From NCBI GenBank assembly GCA_964016885.1, contig OZ024743.1, positions 349,351,700-349,415,699 on the forward strand: a DNA stretch of 64,000 nucleotides, in the 5' to 3' direction. The notes under the pieces are model-generated. The model saw nothing but the letters and a program-made list of their open reading frames with translations. It made no database searches and was not told the origin of the DNA. Source of the stretch: Eledone cirrhosa. Taxonomy: Eukaryota > Mollusca > Cephalopoda > Octopoda > Eledonidae. The translations under genes and the position numbers were made by a program. Each line of letters begins with the position of its first letter. Position 1 is the stretch's first letter. Below, one piece after another: positions 1 to 11,934 of this stretch.

Positions 1-160
1 GTTACTTTGGACTTCGCTTGGATACCATAGACCGCGAGACTGATTGGAGATGAGCCACACCAAATATAGACATGTTATGTGATTCAGTCGAAGCTCCCTG
101 ATGAGCTGAACCATCGAAATAGCGTGATTACACGGAATAAAAATTTTAAATCATATTTTC
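1..160. other. unassigned leading sequence
   Basis: No reading frame, RNA gene or repeat that I recognise precedes the first (TA)n tract. Confidence 0.4.
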
Positions 161-182
161 TAGTCCGGCCTCCTGTTGTTTG

Positions 183-574
<392 letters not shown>

Positions 575-575
575 A

Positions 576-800
576 AATGGAAAAAATGAAATTTCATTTC
601 TCACTCTTAGTACGGCTGATACTTGAATATAAGTATGTATACGTACATACATATATGTATACACACTTACAGTAGTATGTATATATATACATACATGCAC
701 ACATATAATTATATGTACGTATGTTTTTACCGACAAATCGAACATAATAATAAATGTTCGGTAAACCCATACGTACATATATATATATATGTGTGCATAT
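576..800. repeat. fragment of PLE-type terminal repeat (family 3)
   Basis: The stretch with 'tcatttctcactcttagtac' followed by TA/CA-rich palindromic sequence and a 'atgttcggtaaaccc' block recurs at 15.79-15.85, 16.09-16.2, 16.44-16.6 and 16.94-17.02 kb, in both orientations. The 15.8-16.5 kb copies carry a hammerhead motif. This copy lacks that segment. Confidence 0.6.
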
Positions 801-866
801 ATGTATGTATATCCATACTACTGTACGTCCATATACATATATGTATGTACGTATACATACTTACAT

Positions 867-906
<40 letters not shown>

Positions 907-1395
907 GTGGAACACTGGAAGGTAATATCCGTAGTGGTAGACCACTCAGTCCATGGTACGAGCCCCCTTCAACAGCAATGCAGCACACCAGCTGTAATTT
1001 ACGAAGCTGTGGTCACTTCCAACCGACCAACCGAACCACAGGAGGTCAAATCCTATATGGGCATGGCGGAGGGCCGATTTAAGGAACGTTTCCTGAACCA
1101 CCAGTCTACCTTCAGGTACCCGGACAGACGTTCATCCACGTAACTCGCGAGCCACGTATGGTCCCTCAAGGACTCAAGTATAGACTACTCCATTCAATGG
1201 AAAGCCATCACGAAGTCCAAGCCATACGCAAGGTGAAATTCTACGTGTGGCTTATATATTGACGAACGAATAACTATTCTAAAGAGATTACGTAATAGTG
1301 ATTGCCTAAATCAAGAAATGAATTTTTCACACGTTGTCCACACGTCGCCAAACACCTATTACATAACTACAAGGCTCCGGACTGATTCTTTGTAA
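907..1395 (+). pseudogene. Penelope-like element GIY-YIG endonuclease tail
   Basis: One reading frame runs from about 907 to TAA 1393-1395 with two in-frame stops (TAA at 1141, TGA at 1234). It reads VIYEAVV, about 15 residues later SYMGMAEGRFKERFLNHQSTF, then LASHVWSLKDSSIDYSIQWK and a Cys-rich end. That is the GIY-YIG nuclease layout (xIYxA then xYxGx, with R and N/H on the following helix) plus the W-containing tail that closes GIY-YIG PLE proteins. No RT domain lies upstream, where (TA)n begins at once, so this is a 5'-truncated copy. A LINE without GIY-YIG would not explain these motifs. The family assignment is inference from motif order. Confidence 0.7.
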
Positions 1396-1615
1396 TTTTA
1401 TTTTTCAACTAAAAGCTTTTCGGACTTTCGCAGTTATTTCCCTTGCACCTCTCGCACGTATTCTAGTATTGCCTGTCTGAAGCGACCGGGTTTCTGCGCA
1501 TGCGCGTTCGTACGGTTGTCTTTCACTTCCTATAACCATGCCAATTCTGAGTTGAGGATCCGCTAAGGTGAAACAATTGTTTTCGGTATGGTGAACTAAC
1601 TGTCGTGTAATCACT

Positions 1616-1652
<37 letters not shown>

Positions 1653-2110
1653 TTTACTTTCTTGTGACTAGCTATTGCCTCCCTTTTCTGCTTAGTGACG
1701 CTATGATATTCCTCAGTCTAAAGACTGCTGAAATTTCAAATTTGGCGGTCATTTGATGCGTGAAGGGGCGACTTAGCGGACACGAAAAATAACTGCGGTA
1801 AGAAATTTGTTCTTATATCAAAGTTTAATGGGCATCCACTGATGATTTATAAGTGCCCACCTGCATAGGTTCTTACAGAAAAATATGTTAGGCTCTACAT
1901 AAACCGGAAACATTCTCCCAACTTGTAGAAAACTTATAATGAAACAATTGTTTGGAAAGAGAGATATATTTTAATTTTAATTATATCTCATATAAAATAA
2001 TACAACTGGCTTTCCACCAAATACATATAGTTGGTACCCCAAACACAAAATTGGGACTATACTAACGTATATCCTAATGTTTGTTGAGTGAGATGGTTAC
2101 CAGTCAGAGT
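1396..2110. other. PLE 3' flank and unassigned sequence
   Basis: 1396-1615 follows the GIY-YIG stop and is probably its 3' untranslated part. A (TA)n at 1617-1652 ends it. 1653-2110 shows no coding or structured signal that I can name. Confidence 0.35.
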
Positions 2111-2117
2111 GTAGCTT

Positions 2118-2475
2118 AAAGCTTTCTCTGTTATAGTATTAAATATATATATATATATATATTAGAACATGAGTTTTTTTTACAAAATGAAAAAAAAAAC
2201 GAGATGTCCTACACGAGTGAAAGTATATGGAAAAAGTATGGAATCGAAAATGCAACTGGAGTCTTTTTAAGAATATTTATTTGGTTCTTTTACCGGCTTC
2301 GCAGTTCTTGTGCTTTTCAAAAGTAGAATTGAGATGGAGTGTTTGTGGTTTTTCTCGCATCAAACACCCCATCTCAATTCTACTTTTGAAAAGCAGAGGA
2401 ACTAGGAGACCGGCAAAGGAACCAAATAAATATTGTTAAAAAGACTCCAGTTGCATTTTCGATTTCATCTTTTTT

Positions 2476-2490
<15 letters not shown>
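2118..2490. repeat. foldback element with about 105 bp arms
   Basis: Arms 2241-2347 and 2362-2466 are inverted repeats around a short centre. The arm interior (ccgg..cgcagttct.gtgcttttcaaaa...gagatggag) also forms the arms of the larger palindrome at 28.65-29.01 kb, so the two belong to one family. Both are preceded by a related segment (gcttaaagctttctc at 2130, aaaaagctttctccg at 28517) and by (TA)n. No protein is encoded. Confidence 0.75.

Positions 2491-2530
<40 letters not shown>
2463..2530. repeat. (TA)n then (TG)n microsatellite
   Basis: A TA array running into a TG/TGTA-rich stretch that continues to about 2630. Confidence 0.9.
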
Positions 2531-2537
<7 letters not shown>

Positions 2538-2629
2538 GTGTGTGTGTGTGTGAGTGTGTGTATGTATGTGTGAGTGTGGGTGTGTATGTTTGTGTGTGTG
2601 TCAGTGAGTGTGTGTATGTGTGTGTGCTG

Positions 2630-2860
2630 TTATACCTTGGGAGGACCATGATGCCATTAAAACTTAGGTAGCATTTGAATTCACAAATTTAGAATTAAAA
2701 TTTCCCGTTGGTTAGTTTACTATACGGATGTTTGTTTAGTTGTTGCTTGTCAAACTCCTTTCGTCTCATATTCTGCGGCCACTTCATTGACAACATCAGT
2801 TACTTTGTGATTCCTCTTTCTTCAGTTTTAAACCATCTTGTCTTTGGGAGATCTGTACCT
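2630..2860 (-). repeat. decayed PLE family-1 terminal repeat with hammerhead relic
   Basis: Begins gttataccttgggaggacca and keeps the order of segments of the intact terminal repeats at 12.65-12.93 and 14.62-14.91 kb. On the minus strand GAAA is kept (2765-2770 region) and the outer helix UUGUCA/UGACAA pairs perfectly, but the CUGANGA box has mutated (AUGAAGU). So this is a recognisable relic, not a working ribozyme. Confidence 0.6.
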
Positions 2861-3241
<381 letters not shown>

Positions 3242-3423
3242 ATCTACCAAAAATTTACGGTAGTGTCCAATGCGTATGAAGAACTCAATGTAATCCGGAT
3301 ATCATGAAAAGAGAAGATGCATTCAAAAACTATTATCGGTGAAAATTAACGGAAAACAAAGTCAAGATAAATTAATAAAATAATGAATAAACAAAGAAAC
3401 AGTTCCTTATATTAAAAAAAATT

Positions 3424-3563
3424 CATCATTTTACGATCGTTTCTAGGATATATATGTGTTAGAATTGGTATGCATATTCTATAGATCTATGTACAATATT
3501 TATACAAACTATCAGAGGGAATATACATACCTACACATATATATGCTGTCTTCAGAAATAATG
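3424..3563 (-). ncRNA. type I hammerhead ribozyme motif, family 2, left arm
   Basis: On the minus strand: CUGAAGA (3555-3549), a long AU-rich stem II, GAAA (3443-3440), the palindrome CGAUCG (3439-3434), UA (3433-3432). Stem I pairs CAUUAUUU (3563-3556) with AAAUGAUG (3431-3424), eight pairs with one G-U. All the conserved core bases are present, and cleavage would follow the UA. Stem III cannot close within one molecule, so it probably acts as a dimer. Confidence 0.75.
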
Positions 3564-3984
3564 ATATTTGTTTATTGAAACAAACAAAGATTCAATACAA
3601 TAGGTCTGTTTGGGAAAAGGTTTTGAATTGACCAATAGAGAGATAGTGAGGGTCAAGATAGTAATATAGTAGTAGAAGGACCTTAAATTATGGGTAGAGG
3701 AAGGTAGATTTCAGTTTTGGATGGAAAAGAATATTATGAATGAAAGATTATTTTAGGGATGAAAATAGGTCGTATGCTGACCTCAGAAATAATTATATTT
3801 GTTCATTGAATAAAACCAACAAAGATCTAATATATTCTGTCTGTTTGGTAAGAGGTTTAGAATTAACCAATAGAAAGTTAATAATTAAATCTTACCTTAA
3901 ATTTGTTGGAGGTAGCTCCTATATATGAATAAATAGTATATAAATGTATATAAATGTAAAGTTAACACTAAGGATTCAATTTAT

Positions 3985-4311
3985 TCATATATAGGAGCTA
4001 CCTCTAACAAATTTAAGGTAAGATTTAATACCCACAAACATAGTTTTTAAAATGCCGCACTAGCTAATACAACATCTCTAGCTGAAATAATTAATAATTA
4101 TAGAAAGAGGAATATAGATTATGACCTGACCTGGAGTGTGCTCAAAAGAGCCACCCCTTATCAAAATAGTAGATATGAATGTAGATTATGTTCCCAAGAA
4201 CTTTTTGAAATAATGAAATCTAAGGATATCCTATTAAATAAGCGACAGGAATTAATAATATCGTGTAATCATAAACTGAGAAAAACCTTTAAATATTATA
4301 AACCTAATTAA
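3985..4311 (+). pseudogene. PLE family-2 GIY-YIG endonuclease tail
   Basis: The frame starts inside the domain at SYIGATSNKFKVRFNTHKHS and has one in-frame TAA at 4048. It continues through NYRKRNIDYDLTWSVLKRAT, a CRLC pair, LLNKRQELIISCNH and stops at TAA 4309-4311. The YIG, the R/H-bearing helix and the W...C..C...LNKR.EL...C.H tail are those of GIY-YIG proteins of PLEs. The 5' side is replaced by an inverted copy of the same sequence, forming a small palindrome. No RT survives. Confidence 0.75.
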
Positions 4312-4549
4312 TATACACTTTAGAAATTAATATATAAACTGTTTTTAATTTAGTTAACCTATAATTAATATTCCACTACTGATGAACCACATAATTTTAC
4401 TTTCCTTCTTACAACTATCATTTCCTAAAACTGATACCATTAAGTAAACATATATAATGCCTTAACTTCACGCTATGACTCTATGTTCCTTGAAATCTCT
4501 ATATACTTATTATTTCTCACTAATAAATTTAATCCCCCCCCCCAATAAT

Positions 4550-4607
4550 TATATGTATATGTAAGTATGTATGTGTGTGTATATGTGTGTATGTATGTAT
4601 GTATGTA

Positions 4608-4650
<43 letters not shown>

Positions 4651-4677
4651 GTATATATGTGTGTATATGTGTATGTG

Positions 4678-4722
<45 letters not shown>

Positions 4723-4724
4723 TA
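4550..4724. repeat. TATG/TA microsatellite
   Basis: Mixed ATGT, GT and TA units inside the family-2 PLE loop. Confidence 0.9.
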
Positions 4725-5426
4725 TCTTTATATTCTTTTAATTTCCCCTCATCTTTAACGGCACTCTTCAACTGCATCTAACTCTTATTTATCATATCTA
4801 TATGCATTAGTATAAGTTTATCAATATAAATATACCCATCAATTAAATTAATTTATATAATTTATATTCTTTTCATAGATGTATTTTTTTCACTAACACT
4901 CTTATCATAAAATTTTAGTCTCCTTAGATATTTGCATTGGCATTACTGGTTTATAACAACAACTGCTCATATACTTTTTACTGACCTGACCTATTTTCAC
5001 CCCTAAAATAACTTTCTCATTCTTCACACTCCATTCAAAACTGAAATCTACCTTATTCTACCCCTAAAATAAGCTTCAATTACTACTATTTTACCATTTG
5101 GCCAATTATTAACTTTCTATTGGTTAATTCTAAACCTCTTACCAAACAGACAAAATATATTAGATCTTTGTTGGTTTTATTCAATGAACAAATATAATTA
5201 TTTCTGAGGTCAGCATACGACCTATTTTCATCCCTAAAATAATCTTTCATTCATAATATTCTTTTCCATCCAAAACTGAAATCTACCTTCCTCTACCCAT
5301 AATTTAAGGTTCTTATACTACTATATTACTATCTTGACCCTCACTATCTCTCTATTAGTCAATTCAAAACCTGTTCCCAAACAGACCTATTGTATTGAAT
5401 CTTTGTTTTTTTCAATAAACAAATAT

Positions 5427-5566
5427 CATTATTTCTGAAGACAGCATATATATGTGTAGGTATGTATATTCCCTCTGATAGTTTGTATAAATATTGTACA
5501 TAGATCTATAGAATATGCATACCAATTCTAACACATATATATCCTAGAAACGATCGTAAAATGATG
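5427..5566 (+). ncRNA. type I hammerhead ribozyme motif, family 2, right arm
   Basis: CAUUAUUU (5427-5434), CUGAAGA (5435-5441), an extended imperfect stem II whose strands AUAUAUAUGUGU and ACACAUAUAUAU pair, GAAA (5547-5550), palindrome CGAUCG (5551-5556), UA (5557-5558), AAAUGAUG (5559-5566) closing stem I. It is in the sense orientation relative to the GIY-YIG remnant. Predicted cleavage is after 5558. Confidence 0.8.
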
Positions 5567-5631
5567 AATTTTTTTAATATAAGGAACTGTTTCTTTGTTT
5601 ATTCATTATTTTATTAATTTATATATATATA

Positions 5632-5892
5632 TATATCTAAGGCGGGTAAAATTCCCGAGATCCATGGACGAGTTCTCTCCAGCGGTCTCTGTCCCTCATT
5701 GTCGCTGCCATGTCCTGCGTCTCCAACAGACCAGTCTGTCTTTAGGTCATCAACATACGTTAACCTTGGTCTTACTCTTCTAGTGTGTCCATGTAGGGGC
5801 TCCCACAGGAGCACTGAGTGCAATGTCAACTCTGGATGTCGGTGAGCATGTCCAGCTAACCTCAGTCTCCTCTGTGTCACTTTTGAGCTGCA
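5632..5892 (-). pseudogene. LINE reverse-transcriptase C-terminal fragment
   Basis: The minus-strand frame reads QRRLRLAGHAHRHPEL, then LLWEPLHGHTRRVRPRLTYV. The string RRLRLAGHxxRHPEL followed by LLWEPxxG..RRGRPxxTYVD is the conserved end of a widespread invertebrate LINE RT protein. The fragment is cut by (TA)n at its 3' side and by a SINE at its 5' side. Confidence 0.65.
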
Positions 5893-5903
5893 TATATATA
5901 TAT

Positions 5904-6219
5904 AGGCGTGAAGGCGCGTGGCTGAGTGGTTAGAGATTGGATTCGCAATCGTGAAGTTGTGAGTTCGATTCCTGGACCAGGCAATGCGGTATGTCCTTGA
6001 GCAAGACACTTTATGGTGGATTGGTAGTATCGGTAGAGGGTCGGGCGCCATGCTTTGACGCATAGAGTTACGGCCCTTGCCATTCTGAGTTCAAATCCCG
6101 CCGAGGTTAACTTTGTCTTTCATCCTTATGGGGTCGATAAAATAAAGTACCAGTAATAAACCGGATAATTGCTGGCCTTGTGCCAAAAGTAGAAACATTA
6201 TTATTATTATTAATATTAT
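5904..6219 (+). repeat. composite tRNA-derived SINE
   Basis: The head resembles a tRNA with A box gtggctgagtggttag (about 5918) and B box gagttcgattcc (about 5960), both internal RNA polymerase III promoter elements. A second B-box-like gagttcaaatcc lies near 6088, followed by gtcgataaaataaagtacca, gctggccttgtgcc and a (TTA)n tail. It may be a fusion of two tRNA-derived units. Partial copies occur at 19.67, 31.7, 36.27, 41.2 and 49.18 kb. RNA polymerase III transcription and LINE-driven movement are inferred. Confidence 0.85.
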
Positions 6220-6373
6220 TTGTGTTTTAAGTGAGAAGGCATTATATTGTTAGTTTGTGTAAGTTTGTTGCTTTAACGTATTTAAATCCTTTTCATGTTA
6301 ATATGTTTTATTACAACCAGGGTAGAAGTATTTGAACTTTAATTTGCGTTTGAATGAATATTTTTATTTGAAA

Positions 6374-7480
6374 TATGGACGGAGAACACGACTTCACGTT
6401 AAGCCAGCTGTCACTTGCCACCCGCTCAAAGGTGGAGTGGTGTGTCAACCCCCAATACCACTATTATGAAAACCAACACTACTTCTGGCAGTGTTACCAA
6501 CAACAACCACAACAGCAGTACCAACAGCGACTGCAACAATGACAACAGCACCAACGACGAGAACACCAAACAGAACAACAACGTGAATACTGACAACTCG
6601 AACAGCAGCAATGATGAGCAGTAAAACAGTTGTAACAAAATAACCTCGACAATAACAGCAGCAACAGCTACATCGTGAAGAATAACAGTAGTACTTTTGC
6701 AGCAACAGCTGCAAAAAGTCAAATTTTATAGAGCCTTGATTTAAGAGAAAAGGAAGTAGCTTTGGCCCAGGCTAAAAATCTATGACCAGAGAAAAAGCCC
6801 GGGCCAAATTAAACAACCCCGCAGAAGTGATGGCGGTGACGGAGAAGTGAACTTTAAAATATATATCTATTTCGGTTCCAACTCCAAAGCCGAGATTACC
6901 TCCCAAGCACCCAGATATCCTCCCAAGCACATATAGAGGCTGCACTGAAGTGCATCATAAATGACATTGAGGACCTAGCTAGGGCCAAATAATTCGGGAG
7001 CATCTCCATGCTCTTCAAAACTGAGGCCCTTGATATCAAGCATTCAGTTGTCCCCTACAAGCTGGACTAAATTATTAAGTACTCGTCCTACATGGATAGA
7101 AGGAAAGTAAGGCTCCGTGTTCCCAGTATCACCCCTTGACTAGAGCTATGGTGAGTCCTGGGATGCGTGGCTGAAGAGGGCCCTGACACCCTCTTCGATC
7201 TGATGTGTAGAAAGAGGGGGAGGTGGCCCAGGACTGGTTTGGTATAATACGTCTCCACGTCAAACTTGAGCTCATGAAAAATATATTAGACTACGTCAAG
7301 CTGCCAGACGAGTGTGAGATACAAGTCATTACTGATGGCAAACGGCCGCACTATTTCGTTTGTGGTGAAGCCACAATTCTCCGAGCCTTTTTCCCCAGCT
7401 GAAAATTGCAAGGGGCAGCAAAATCCGTTGCTGTAAACACAGGTGCCTGGACTAACTACCACACAATTCACAACCCGAAC
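6374..7480 (+). pseudogene. Tx1-like LINE copy A, ORF1 remnant
   Basis: It starts ATGGACGGAGAACACG, where copy C has ATGGAGGCAACAACAC, both followed by cagccagctgtcac. A CAA-rich low-complexity stretch (6430-6715) encodes Gln/Asn/Thr-rich protein. Near 7290-7400 the frame reads KRPHYFVCGEATILRAFFPS, a decayed version of the zinc knuckle RRPRCVVCGEGTHLKAFCPQ of the intact element; three of the metal ligands are lost. Many stops and frameshifts. ORF1 of this clade is an RNA-binding protein. Confidence 0.65.
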
Positions 7481-8050
7481 ACCGTCAGCAGCCATATCAC
7501 TATTAACAACAGAATCAAACCAAGGGGAAGCTGTGGAGACTTCTCTCCCTCCCTAAACAAATGCATACATCTAGATAAACAATAACACACAAATATCTGA
7601 ATTTGACACAGAAAACTAATCGTCTCGTAGTGACGACAAGGAATTAACACAAGGTGAAAAAAAAAAGTAAAAGAAAAACTTCCTCAAATAACACACACGC
7701 GCACACATTAGAGAAAACGCAGGTACCACACACAACCACATCCACAACACCATCAGCAGCGGGAGCCCCAGCAAGACAACCCGAAGACAAACTCGCATAA
7801 GTTGAACAACCAATAACACAGACACGAAAATGTGAGCTAATAAGAAGGGCCAACCCAGAATTGATGGCCCTTATAGCACAGAGTGAGGAAATTGAGAGAG
7901 ACGGGGAGATTTTTGCCACCAGTAACTTCGATGGGACCATATTTACTTATGGTGGTGCGAATGGCACCACCAACATATAAAAGTATGAAGGAGAGCTTCC
8001 TGCAAGATGTGAAATCCTCAAATATAAAAGTGACAAGCAGGTACCTAAAG
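7481..8050. other. ORF1/ORF2 junction region of Tx1 copy A
   Basis: CA- and AAC-rich sequence in the position of the low-complexity C-terminal half of ORF1. No frame is conserved. Confidence 0.4.
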
Positions 8051-8099
8051 GATAATACACCAGACATGAAGATTGTATGACCCGATTTCCAACAGAGTC

Positions 8100-10369
8100 C
8101 GAAGGGTAACTAGCACCCCGTATTTTTCTCTGGGAATGGGCGGAGGACTGGCAGGGTTGTTTATGAAAAGCTTGGATCTCAAGGGAAGAACTATCTTCCT
8201 GGACCTGGACGTTAAGTTATTTGTCCTGTATGTGACTAATCACGAAGGTGGTGCCTTTAGGCCGGCTGCCGTCTACACCTTGACCGGGGACGGACAGTCG
8301 GATATCTGTAAGCACCAGGAAGACTTTTAGGAACGTCTAAACCCTTTACTGTTAGCTGGGGACTGGAACACTATCTTAGACGCAGGCTGCGATTGTGTGG
8401 GCGTATGTCATAGGAGAGGGTGGTACTAAAGCCTTCAAGTACCGGATCAGCCAGTGTAGATCTGGACCAACCGCATAGGCTCATCTAGATCGTATATAGA
8501 TCGTATATATTAGGTTAGCAGATAGGGAAAGTAGGGTTTGCCCATATTTCAGAAGGGTTGGTTATTCAGATTAAAACTTTGCAATCTGCTTGGTCGACGT
8601 AAATTGGAAACTAAACACGTCATTCCCTGCGCGAACAGACTACAGGTATTGGGTTAAAACTTTAGTTAAACGTATATTGACAGGGGGTGGGGGGGTATCT
8701 ACAACAGGTGGACGGGTCCGCTCAAGAGAGACATTAGAGTAGTGTCAATCCATTTTAGTAAAGAAGTAGCGTTAGAAAAGAAAAGAAAGGCTGAGATTCA
8801 GTAGCTAAATTAAATGAGGTCTATAGAAGTGGCATTGCAACTGAACTGCAACTGAAGTGCTATCTTGCATTGTTAGAGCTAATGCCCGTGATCTGAGAAA
8901 TGAGGGACCCAAAGCTTTTCGTTGTACATGTGTGGTAACAAAACTACGATTCGGTCTCAGCCAGATAATTGCGTCCTTTGGCCAGCACATTGGTCGACCG
9001 TTCAGGGTTAGCGGGGAATCAGGGAATCGGGACGATAGCGGATTTCAGTTCCTACTGGCCTGCTACGTATCTCATCAGCCGATGCTGATTGTTGCAAAAG
9101 GCTGATAACTGCAGCCGAAATTAGGATCACCTGGTCGGCTTTACGAGGTGCAAGTCACCTGGTTTGGAGGATCTGCTCTACAGTTTAATGTATTAATGTC
9201 AAACTTGTTATCCGATCTCCTCGAAACGGTCTACTGTAATTGGCAATATTGTGAATCGGGGCGTCGTATCGCTGTTGAGGAAAGACTAGAACAAAAGGGG
9301 CACAGGAAATTATTTCAGGCCCGAAATACTGATAAGCAGAGAGTTTAAGATTTTGGCCAAGTGAAGATGTTGGACTTTGTCATTGAGGGTTTTGTAAGGG
9401 AGGGGCAAACTTGCGCAATCCCGATCAGGCCCAAAGAGAGTAGGAAGTAAACCTGTCTTCGGTGAGACTATGATCAATTTAGATCAATCGAAAGTTTTCT
9501 GTGGGATCGACCATCGATAACTGGAGGCTGACATCAAGACAGCTTGCTTCGGTTGCGTCTTCAAAGTCTGGATCGCTGCAATGGGCAGAGGCATAGCTGC
9601 TATGTGTTCAAAGTAAATTGCCACCATTCAAAACCGTTTCAGACACACACACTCGTTCCGTTAAGGGTACTCTCTCCCCTCACATCTGTACGGGTTGAAT
9701 TTCAACCAATTACTTCAGAAGCAGGGTGTCCCGCTCGAAGTGGGACCAGGAAGGGCTACGTCGGCTTATAACTGAGTTGCAGTCTGGTTCAAGAAGAGAT
9801 CAAGTGTGGGCGTCTGGAATATTATCAGGCGCTCACTGCTAACTGCCAGACGGGCAATGCAGTCAGTGGAAGTTCCACTCTAGAGTTCTAAGGATTAATG
9901 GTGGGCAAGTGTGAGACGCTCTTGGAGAGACGCCGGGCGTTGACGAAAACGAACTGACCAGTCTACTGGATGTGCGGTCAGATGGACCTGTACAAGATCT
10001 ACGCTAAGCAATGAAACTGTTCTGCACACACTCATCTCGCATCTGTGCATTACTGACTTGTGGTTGTATGTCAAACAGCTACTATCGCTTGTGAGACAGA
10101 TCCGTCTATTGAGAGAGTCCATCGTGAAGATCACTCACCACCTTCTTTTGGTCGGGAAGGGCAGGCAGTTTCCCTCTGACTGGTGGCTGTAGCGAAAGAG
10201 GTTGTGTGGTAGATGAGACTGAAAGAACTGAACACTTTTCTCTTCGGCCAATCCCCCACCAACGTTTTCAAATCTCTCATGAAAAAGGAGGTAATGGTTG
10301 AGAGGGAATACTGGCCACGAATACATTTGCTGAAACGCAGTTGAATTTTACAAGAATGGCCCTTGCATC
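8100..10369 (+). pseudogene. Tx1-like LINE copy A, ORF2 remnant (EN-RT)
   Basis: Ordered blocks align by eye to the intact ORF2 at 56.2-59.6 kb: MGGGLAGLFMKSLDLKGRTI (8135 on), AGDWNTILDAGCDCVG (about 8355, endonuclease GDWN motif), WTNRIGSSRSYIDRI (about 8463), EGQTCAIP (about 9400), an RT block around 9470-9770 and the C-terminal zinc region to about 10330. The order is kept but the frame is broken many times, and segments between blocks are missing. The 3' end, actggccacgaatac...aagaatggcccttg, matches the ORF2 C-terminus. A dead copy. Confidence 0.8.
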
Positions 10370-11700
10370 AACAACGGAATCAACAAAACACCACTTTACC
10401 GGATGTGGGCTTGAAAACCACTAGGAAAAAAAGAACTTCCCATTCACCGACAAGAAAGAGTGCGAACCTAACAAAAGAGTCAAAACTTCAACGCCACCAA
10501 TATTATCACCATCGTCAACATCACCGCCACCCGGATCAGCATCACAGCAAACATCAACAACAACCTAAACAAAAACAAACCCACATCCGCAACAACAAAC
10601 TCAAATCCAACAAAACAATACAACTGTAGCAATAAATGCATAAACTGTAGCAAAAACGCAAACATCAAAAAATTACTTAACTACATAGAGCACAATACCA
10701 GCATTGCAGACAAAAAACTACACAACACCCACACATATAAAGATAACAGGAATGAAATAAAAAAACATACACGTCCGAGAAACCCTCCACAGAAGAATAT
10801 ACAGGCATCCTTGATGAGAAGAACACAACTAATCAGACAGATGAAGCAACGTTCCCTCCACCAGAAAGCCAGTGTTAAGTTATCCCTTGTTTCTTATTTC
10901 ATTTAATATGACCTATCTCAGCTTGGGTAGTATAAATGCACGGCGCCTAGATTTGCCTTAGAACCAGGGTTACCTGCTCTATGACCTCAGATCATTGAAC
11001 ATAAAAAAGGTGGCTATCTGCGAGAGCAGATAGTATCTAGGTAAGTTATTTTGTAGGGAAATAGATAAGTCTAGCAATGATTGGCTACAATTTAATGTAG
11101 CCGACTACACAAACCACAAATTTCTATCCGTGTGGCTTTATAGACAGGGCCCGACTACTGAAAGCTGAACGCGTCGCTCCCAGCGCACAAAGCCAACAGA
11201 AATCAGATTAGTGAATTAGTTAAACTGATGTTGAAACGGACCTGCCCGAGATGCGCGCAGAACGACGAACTATTCTCCATGCACTCGTCCAGTGTCCGTG
11301 CATTACTGACTTGTGGAGTTTTGTCGAACAGATGTTATCACTTGTGGGATGTATCCATCAATGAACCGAAACCATGGTGAAGATCGCCCCTCCAATTTCT
11401 TTTAGACGGGAAGGACAGGCACTTTTCCTCTGCCTGGCGGCCGTAGCGAAAGTGGTTGCGTGGTGAACCAGATTGACAGGACTGAAAATAGACGTTTCCC
11501 TTCGCTAATCCCGCATCAACCTTTTCAAGATTCACTGTGAAAAGAAAGTGACGGTGGAGAGAGAAATGCTGCTCTCTGTACATTTTCTAAAGTGTGAGTG
11601 AATGTTTCGAGAATTGCTGTTGTGATAATGCTACTTATGCTGCTGCAATTGTAGTGGGATTTATTTTCTTTTACTGATAAAAAATAAAATGTCAGGCGTT
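10370..11700 (+). pseudogene. Tx1-like LINE copy B, internally deleted
   Basis: Follows copy A directly in the same orientation. 10363-10900 matches the C-terminal part of ORF1 (LLNYIEHNTSIADKKLH against LLHYIQHNTSITEKDYT). 10908 starts ORF2 with MTYLSLGSINAR and LLYDLRSLNI, against LRIGSINPRS and LLNDLRSLNI of the intact copy. After about 11045 most of the endonuclease and the whole RT are missing. Part of the YTDHKFV block (NVADYTNHKFL) remains, then the C-terminal zinc region (CPRCAQNDE at about 11245) to 11590. AATAAA lies near 11684. Copies A and B touching suggests recombination between tandem copies or two nearby insertions. Confidence 0.75.
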
Positions 11701-11704
11701 CGCT

Positions 11705-11888
11705 AGATCTGGTTACTTTGAGGAAGAAAGAGATGAAGATGGAATGGAAATGGAAAGAAAGAATGATAGAAAGAAAGAAAGAGAGACGGAAGAAGGAAAG
11801 GAAGAGGGAAGAAAGGAAGAAAGAAAACAGAAAGAAAAAAGAAAGAAAGAAAGAAAGAAAAGAAAAAAGAAAGAAAGAAAGAAAGGAA

Positions 11889-11934
<46 letters not shown>

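Noticed and set aside
5904..6000. Functional tRNA gene
   Set aside because: The A and B boxes are good, but the sequence does not close an acceptor stem and is joined to a SINE 3' module.
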